Assembly (NCBI GenBank): GCA_023150945.1
Contig: JAKLJX010000006.1
Coordinates: forward strand, 186,001 to 250,000
Length of the DNA: 64,000 nt
Reading direction: 5' to 3'
Source: a bacterium
GTDB lineage: Bacteria > Zhuqueibacterota > Zhuqueibacteria > Zhuqueibacterales > Zhuqueibacteraceae
Position numbers and translations under genes: made by a program. Below are positions 58,836 to 64,000 of this stretch, one piece after another (within the stretch, counting starts at the first letter, position 1; each line of letters starts with the position of its first letter). The notes beneath the pieces were generated by a model. It was not told the origin of the DNA. It saw only the letters and a program-made list of their open reading frames with translations, and made no database searches.

Positions 58836-60117
58836 CGGTGATTTTGATGTACAACTCTTTCTTGTACTCCTCCACCCACTTGCGGAATTCGTGCTCGGCT
58901 TTGTAGTTGAGCGCCATGTCCTGGATTTGCTCCCAGTCCTCTTTCAGATTGAACTGGCGCGGTTCGCGGCGCGCATCCAGGCGCACGAGGTGATAGCCGA
59001 ACTGCGTCTTGATCGGTTCCGAAATCTCTCCGGGCTTGAGGGATTTGGACACTTGCGCGAATTCCGGAACCTGCAGTTGGTCGATCTCGAACCAGCCCAG
59101 GTCGCCGTCTTTTTCGTTGGTGGTGAGATCATTCGAATATTGTCTGGCGGCCTCTTCGAAAGTGATCTTGCCGGCGGCCAGTTCCTCGCGCAGGGACTGC
59201 AGCTTGGCGCGCGTTCGGCTCTCATCGTCCGTGCTCATGGCAACGCGGATGAGAATGTGCCGCACATTGATCTTCTCGCCGCGGCGATCGATCATTTGAA
59301 TGATGTGGAAGCCGAATTGCGATTGCACCAACCCGGAGATTTCGCCGGGCTGCAAGGCAAAGGCGGTCTCTTCGAATTCGCGCACGAAATCACCGCGCTG
59401 AATGAAACCGAGTTCGCCGCCGCGCTTGGAGGAGCCGGGGTCTTCGGAATACTGGCCGGCAAGCTGCGCAAAGTTTTCGCCGGCGCGAATGCGCTTGAGC
59501 AGGCCTTCCGCTTTTTCTCGAGCGGCGGCCACGGCCTCGTCACCGGCCTGGATGTTCATCAGGATGTGGCTGAGCTTGACCGACTCTTTGATGCCGGGCA
59601 GGCTGTCCTTCATGGTTTGGTAGAAATTTTCCACCTCGCGGCGCGAAATCTTGATGTCCCGATACCGCTGTTGTTGCAGGTTGCGCACCAACAGGCCTTC
59701 GGAAATGTCGCGGCGCAGGGTGCGCCGGATTTTGCGCATGGGCTGGCCGAAGTATTCCTCCACCTTCTCTTCCGAGCCCAGTTGTTGCGTGATGTTTTTG
59801 ATGCGGTCTTCCAGCAACTGGTCAACCTGGCGCTCGTCCACCACCACGCTGTCTTCCTGGGCTTTGGTGAGCAGGACCTTCTGATCGACCAGGCTCGCCA
59901 GGGCGTTCTTTTGCAGCGCGGCAAATTTGGCCGGTTCCCGGCGCGGATCAAGGCCGAGTTGAATGGCGAGCTGGTAGGCATACTGGCTCAGCTCTGATTG
60001 CAGAATGATCTTGTCATCCACCACCGCCACGATGCGATCCAGCACTTCCTGCGCTGGGCTGTGTTGGATGGCGAGCAGCAAAAGCAAAAGAACAACCGTT
60101 GACACACGGCGAAACAT
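58825..60117 (-). CDS. SurA-like periplasmic chaperone with two parvulin domains
   Basis: The 430-residue protein has a signal peptide (VVLLLLLLAIQHSPAQ), then a SurA N-terminal chaperone domain (VLDRIVAVVDDKIILQSELS). Two PpiC/parvulin domains follow, at about 178-275 (SVKLSHILMNIQAGD and GGELGFIQRGDFVREFEETA) and 285-385 (NVRHILIRVAMSTDDESRTR and KDGDLGWFEIDQLQVPEFA). SurA delivers outer-membrane proteins to BAM. The following PpiC-like gene suggests a folding-factor pair. Confidence 0.92.
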   Translation of the reverse strand: MFRRVSTVVLLLLLLAIQHSPAQEVLDRIVAVVDDKIILQSELSQYAYQLAIQLGLDPRREPAKFAALQKNALASLVDQKVLLTKAQEDSVVVDERQVDQLLEDRIKNITQQLGSEEKVEEYFGQPMRKIRRTLRRDISEGLLVRNLQQQRYRDIKISRREVENFYQTMKDSLPGIKESVKLSHILMNIQAGDEAVAAAREKAEGLLKRIRAGENFAQLAGQYSEDPGSSKRGGELGFIQRGDFVREFEETAFALQPGEISGLVQSQFGFHIIQMIDRRGEKINVRHILIRVAMSTDDESRTRAKLQSLREELAAGKITFEEAARQYSNDLTTNEKDGDLGWFEIDQLQVPEFAQVSKSLKPGEISEPIKTQFGYHLVRLDARREPRQFNLKEDWEQIQDMALNYKAEHEFRKWVEEYKKELYIKITDES

Positions 60118-60128
60118 GTTCTCCTCCG

Positions 60129-61028
60129 TTATGGCCTGGGGTTGCGGGTTGGGGACATCAGAGAGTCAACCGCCAGGCCCTCGAGTAGTTGATAGTTCTG
60201 TTCGATGGTGGTGCTGTTGGTCAACTCGGCGAGCAGGGCGCGATGGCGCTCTTCCTGCTTGCGCGCTTTGAGCAGCGCCTGGATTTCATCGCGCACCTGC
60301 GCCAGCGGGCGCAGGCTTTCCGGCCGGAAGCGGTCGACGACATAGAAGACGTGATAGGCATTGTCCAGCGCCACCGGCGCACTCAGGGCACCGGGCCGCA
60401 GTTTGAGAATTTCTTTTGCGGCCTCCGGTACTTCCGATTCCGGCAAGTGAATCTCCCAGGAGTTGGGACGGCCCTGCGCTTGCGCACGCTCCTGCGCCAC
60501 CCGGCTGAACAAGGTGCCGCTGGTCAACACCCGCCGCAGCGAGTCCGCCGTTTGCTGGCTCGGCACGGCAATGTGCCAGAGCTGAATTTCCGCCTCACTG
60601 CGTTTGAAGCTCTCGCCGTTGTCGCGATAGAATTGTTGAATCTCACTGTCACTGATCGTCCAGTCGCGGTTGCCGATTTCCTGATCGATCAGGGCTTCGC
60701 CCAGCAGTTCACGCTCGACGTGCTGCAGCCGCGCCTGCACTTCCGGTTTCTTGTCCAGACCCTGACGTTTCGCTTCTTGATAGAGAAGCTGGGTGGTGAT
60801 CCAGTTGGAAATGTAACCATGTAATTGGTCTTTGCTGATGCTGCTGCGCATGGCCGGCGGGATCTCCGCCACGATTTGCTGCAGCGTGAGCGTGGCGTCT
60901 CCGACGCGCACGATCACGTCAGCGGAATCGGGCGCGGCCTGGTTTTCTTTGCCGGAGCAGGCGAACTGAAAGGAAGCCGCCGCCATCAGCAGAACCAGGC
61001 CCAGCCGGCTTGAGGTTCTTCGCTTCAC
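60129..61028 (-). CDS. PpiC/SurA-type peptidyl-prolyl isomerase lipoprotein
   Basis: The product has 299 residues from the GTG at 61028, chosen because it puts a signal sequence (RLGLVLLMAAASFQFAC) at the N-terminus. The frame extends to 61175 but without a signal. A lipidated Cys is likely though the lipobox is atypical. A SurA-N-like helical domain is followed by a degenerate parvulin domain (IQLWHIAVPSQQTADSLRRV and RPNSWEIHLPESEVPEAAKE). It should be a periplasmic folding factor, partner to the surA-like gene 11 bp downstream. Confidence 0.78.
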   Translation of the reverse strand: MKRRTSSRLGLVLLMAAASFQFACSGKENQAAPDSADVIVRVGDATLTLQQIVAEIPPAMRSSISKDQLHGYISNWITTQLLYQEAKRQGLDKKPEVQARLQHVERELLGEALIDQEIGNRDWTISDSEIQQFYRDNGESFKRSEAEIQLWHIAVPSQQTADSLRRVLTSGTLFSRVAQERAQAQGRPNSWEIHLPESEVPEAAKEILKLRPGALSAPVALDNAYHVFYVVDRFRPESLRPLAQVRDEIQALLKARKQEERHRALLAELTNSTTIEQNYQLLEGLAVDSLMSPTRNPRP

Positions 61029-61165
61029 GTTTTCTTCTTTCAAAGATGATTCACAACCATTGCAGTACTTATATCTAGGAAGCCGGGCCTCTCCTGCAAC
61101 AGGGCGGGACGCGGCAATTGACCGCGTCGCCATTCCTTGCGCCGGTTTATCCCGAGCTGCGTTTG

Positions 61166-64000
61166 TTACTTCCACTCACGGTGCATCCCGAGCAGCAACT
61201 TGACGGTCATGGGCATGGCAGCCTGACCCTGCGGCACGGTCATGCGAAAACCGATGCCGCCGTTCTCGAAGAATTCGATCGGGTATGGCGCGCGGTTGAG
61301 CAGCGTGCCGATCCATTCCTTGAAACCTTTGCCCGGCTCCGGGTATGCGGCATTGGAAAAGACGGCGCGGCTTTCTTTGGCCACTACTCGCAAACTCTTC
61401 AAACCCAACGCTGTTCCAAGGATTTTCAAACTTGCCAGACCGAGCAGATTGCGCGCAGCCGCGGGCAGCTTGCCAAAGCGGTCGGCAAGCTCGTCGGAAA
61501 TCGCTTCGATTTCTTCCATGGCAGTGGCTTCCGCCAGGCGGCGATAGATGGCGACGCGTTCCTCCGGCAGATCGACATAGTCCTCGGGCAGATAGGCGTC
61601 GGCCTCCAGATCGACGCGGCACGGTTCCCTTTCCACAAAGGGAGCCACTTGCCCGGGCTGGGCTTCGTGGCGGGCCTCGCGCACGGCCTCGTCCAGAATG
61701 CGAGTGTAAAGGTCGAAACCGATGGCGTCAATCATGCCGCTCTGCTCTGCGCCCAGCAGGTTGCCGGCCCCGCGGATTTCCAGATCGCGCATCGCGATTT
61801 GAAAGCCGCTGCCGAGATCGGTGAACTCCTCGATTGTCTCCAGACGTTTGATCGCCTCGTTTGACAGGCTGCTGATCGGCGGCACCAAGAGATAGCAGTA
61901 GGCCTTGTGATGGCTGCGGCCGACGCGGCCACGCAGTTGATAGAGCTGCGCCAGCCCGAAGCGGTCCGCCCGGTTGATGATCATGGTGTTGACATTGGGC
62001 AAATCCAGTCCGGATTCGATGATCATCGTCGCCACCAGCACATGATAGCGCCGCTGAATGAAATTCAACATCACCTCTTCCAGCTCATGCTCGCGCATCT
62101 GGCCGTGCGCGATGCCGATTTCCACCTCCGGCACCAACGCGCGCAGCAAACCGGCGAAGCGGTGAATCGAGCTGACCCGGTTGTGCACGAAGAACGCTTG
62201 GCCGCCGCGGTGGATTTCGCGCATGATCGCCTGGCGCACGAGGTCGCGGTTGAATTGCACGACTTCGGTGTGGATCGGCAGGCGGTCGCGCGGCGGCGTG
62301 TTGATGTTGGACATGTCGCGCACGCCGGTGAGCGCCATGTGCAGTGTGCGCGGTATGGGCGTAGCGGAAAGGGTGAGCACGTCGACATTCACGCGCAGCT
62401 TCTTGAGCATTTCCTTGTGACGCACGCCGAAGCGCTGCTCCTCGTCCACGACCAGCAGGCCCAGGTCTTTGAAGGCGACGTCTTTGGACAGCAGGCGATG
62501 CGTGCCGATGATGACGTCGATTTCTCCCTGCTTAAGACGTTCGACGGTCTTCTTTTGTTCTGCCGCGGAGCGGAAGCGGGAAAGAACGTCCACGACCACC
62601 GGGTAGCGCTGCAAGCGATTGCGAAAAGTGTTGTAGTGCTGTTGTGCGAGCAGGGTGGTCGGCACCAGCACCGCCACCTGCTTACTGTCCTGCACCGCCT
62701 TGAAAGCAGCGCGAATGGCGACTTCGGTTTTGCCGTAGCCGACGTCGCCGCAGACCAGACGATCCATCGGCCGCTCGCTTTCCATGTCGGCCTTCACCTG
62801 CACCACTGCGGTGGCTTGATCGGGAGTGTCTTCGTATTCGAAGGAGGCCTCCAGATCGCGCTGCCAAATGGTGTCGGTGGAGAAGGCGTGGCCCTCTTGC
62901 GCCTGCCGTTGCGCATAGAGTTCGATGAGGTCGCGGGCGATGTCCTTGATGCGTTTCTTGGTGCGGGCCTTGAGCCTCTCCCAATCCGGCGAGCCGAGCT
63001 TGTGAATCTTGGGCGCCGCAGCTTCCCGCGCGGTGTATTTCTGCACGCGATCCATCTTGTCCAGCGGCACGTAGAGCTTGTCGCGGTCCAGATAGTGGAT
63101 GACGATGCATTCTTGCTCATGCACGCCGATCTTGATGTGTTCGAGGCAGTGATAGATGCCGATGCCGTGATCGACGTGCACCACATAGTCCCCGCGCTTG
63201 AGCGCCTTGAGTTGGCGAAAGGTGAGGCCCGCGCGTTGCTTGCGGCGTTTGCGCAGGCGGCGCACGCGACCGTAGAACTCGTGATCGGTGTAGACGATGA
63301 GCTGCAGTTGCGGCAGGCTGAAGCCGCCGTGGATCGGACCGGTGAGCACATTGATCGCGACGTCCGCCAGCTCGCTTTCCCCCAGCAGTTCGGCAATGCG
63401 CTCGGCCTGCGTCGGCGATTCACAAACGAAGAAAATCCGTGGCCGCGGGCTGGCACCGTTTCTTTCTGTGAACGCTGCGAGAGCGCGGCGCAGCGCTTTG
63501 AGATCGCCGTGCAGCGCGGGCTGCGGCGTGGCGTGCCAATCAATGACTTCGCCCTCGCTGCCGTGATGTGACTGGCCGAAGGTCAGGTGGCGGAAGCGCT
63601 GAAAGTGCGCCACGAACGCGGACCAGCTCTGTTCATCGCCTTCCTCGGCGGCTGCGGAGGTGAGCCATTCATCCTCTTCCTCCTCGCTGTTGGGTCCGGC
63701 CTGATTGCCGGAGAGCGCCGCGAGAATCCGCGCCGGCTGGAAGAAACACACCACGCTGTTTTCGGGCAGATAGTTGAGTAGCGTGTGCGGCGGGGTGCGG
63801 CGAGATGTTGAGGAATCCTCAGTATCTCTGCCGTTGCCGGCCAGCGCCACGATATTCTGCGGCAGCAGAATCGTTCTGGCAATTTCGTTTTCCGAGCGCT
63901 GCGTCGTGGGATCGAATTCCCGCAGGGATTCGATGCGGTCGCCCCAGAACTCGATGCGCACCGGCTGTGTACGGGACAACGGAAAGAGATCAATGATGCC
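61166..64000 (-). CDS. mfd: Transcription-repair coupling factor Mfd, 5' end outside window
   Basis: The frame remains open to the window edge; about 944 C-terminal residues are seen, and full Mfd has about 1150. Mfd removes stalled RNA polymerase and recruits UvrA. The CarD-like RNA-polymerase-interacting domain contains GDYVVHVDHGIGIYHCLEHI. The helicase shows Walker A RLVCGDVGYGKTEVAIRAAF, DEEQ box LLVVDEEQRFGVRHKE, TLSATPIPRTLHMAL, and motif VI LYQLRGRVGRS. The C-terminal TRCF domain has LPEDYVDLPEERVAIYRRLA. Confidence 0.97.
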   Translation of the reverse strand, partial: GIIDLFPLSRTQPVRIEFWGDRIESLREFDPTTQRSENEIARTILLPQNIVALAGNGRDTEDSSTSRRTPPHTLLNYLPENSVVCFFQPARILAALSGNQAGPNSEEEEDEWLTSAAAEEGDEQSWSAFVAHFQRFRHLTFGQSHHGSEGEVIDWHATPQPALHGDLKALRRALAAFTERNGASPRPRIFFVCESPTQAERIAELLGESELADVAINVLTGPIHGGFSLPQLQLIVYTDHEFYGRVRRLRKRRKQRAGLTFRQLKALKRGDYVVHVDHGIGIYHCLEHIKIGVHEQECIVIHYLDRDKLYVPLDKMDRVQKYTAREAAAPKIHKLGSPDWERLKARTKKRIKDIARDLIELYAQRQAQEGHAFSTDTIWQRDLEASFEYEDTPDQATAVVQVKADMESERPMDRLVCGDVGYGKTEVAIRAAFKAVQDSKQVAVLVPTTLLAQQHYNTFRNRLQRYPVVVDVLSRFRSAAEQKKTVERLKQGEIDVIIGTHRLLSKDVAFKDLGLLVVDEEQRFGVRHKEMLKKLRVNVDVLTLSATPIPRTLHMALTGVRDMSNINTPPRDRLPIHTEVVQFNRDLVRQAIMREIHRGGQAFFVHNRVSSIHRFAGLLRALVPEVEIGIAHGQMREHELEEVMLNFIQRRYHVLVATMIIESGLDLPNVNTMIINRADRFGLAQLYQLRGRVGRSHHKAYCYLLVPPISSLSNEAIKRLETIEEFTDLGSGFQIAMRDLEIRGAGNLLGAEQSGMIDAIGFDLYTRILDEAVREARHEAQPGQVAPFVEREPCRVDLEADAYLPEDYVDLPEERVAIYRRLAEATAMEEIEAISDELADRFGKLPAAARNLLGLASLKILGTALGLKSLRVVAKESRAVFSNAAYPEPGKGFKEWIGTLLNRAPYPIEFFENGGIGFRMTVPQGQAAMPMTVKLLLGMHREWK

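Noticed and set aside
61907-63571. A 554-codon frame antisense to mfd
   Set aside because: Mfd helicase motifs are complete on the - strand.

Overview
The window is 64 kb of GC-rich chromosomal DNA from a Gram-negative bacterium. It holds a BamA/TamA-type outer-membrane protein, SurA- and PpiC-type periplasmic chaperones, lipoproteins and a meso-diaminopimelate murein-recycling ligase. The gene families (DUF4159, a very long DUF4175 protein, an exported 'asparagine synthetase B'-annotated protein, a UbiA-type prenyltransferase of the GGGP geranylgeranyltransferase kind, a deoxyhypusine-synthase-like protein) fit the FCB superphylum best, for example a KSB1-, Zixibacteria- or Calditrichota-like lineage. 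That assignment is inferred from gene content only. No rRNA, tRNA or CRISPR array was found.

Left part (1-13.5 kb, mostly + strand): the end of a BamA/TamA-family gene, the UbiA-type prenyltransferase, a 147-bp MITE-like element, then a tightly packed series dtd-maf-rodZ-like-mpl-R3H. After it come a DUF4160/DUF2442 pair, a small membrane protein, the divergent katG/oxyR oxidative-stress pair, and a PAS histidine kinase.

Centre-left (13.9-27.3 kb, - strand): a likely transcription unit reads DUF1801, HicB-like, a 1172-residue fusion protein, valS, an exported beta-propeller protein and nrnA. The fusion is the most striking item in the window. An apparently intact leucine/valine-dehydrogenase-like half is joined to a valyl-tRNA-synthetase-like half in which both ATP-site signature motifs (HIGH and KMSKS) are lost, and it lies directly upstream of the true valS. 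Upstream is a small decayed toxin-antitoxin island containing a RelE-type toxin gene broken by an in-frame TGA, followed by a SpoIVB-type (S55) peptidase gene.

Middle (27.3-35 kb): a long gene-poor stretch holds a second, diverged copy of the MITE-like element and an orphan terminator. It is followed by a lipoprotein amidase, two methyltransferases, a ferredoxin-nucleotidyl cyclase fusion, a cysteine desulfurase, a deoxyhypusine-synthase-like gene and a lipoprotein.

Right part (35-64 kb, all - strand): the replication-origin neighbourhood, in the order dnaA-dnaN-recF-dciA-gyrB-(toxin-antitoxin-like insert)-gyrA. DnaA boxes lie on both sides of dnaA, and the dnaA-dnaN gap carries an arrangement resembling a bacterial basal unwinding system. 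Beyond it lie ftsE-ftsX, a methyltransferase, pdxA, an exported protein of the 'asparagine synthetase B' annotation family, a TPR/DUF4175 pair, DUF4159, two parvulin-type chaperones and the 3' part of mfd, which runs off the window.
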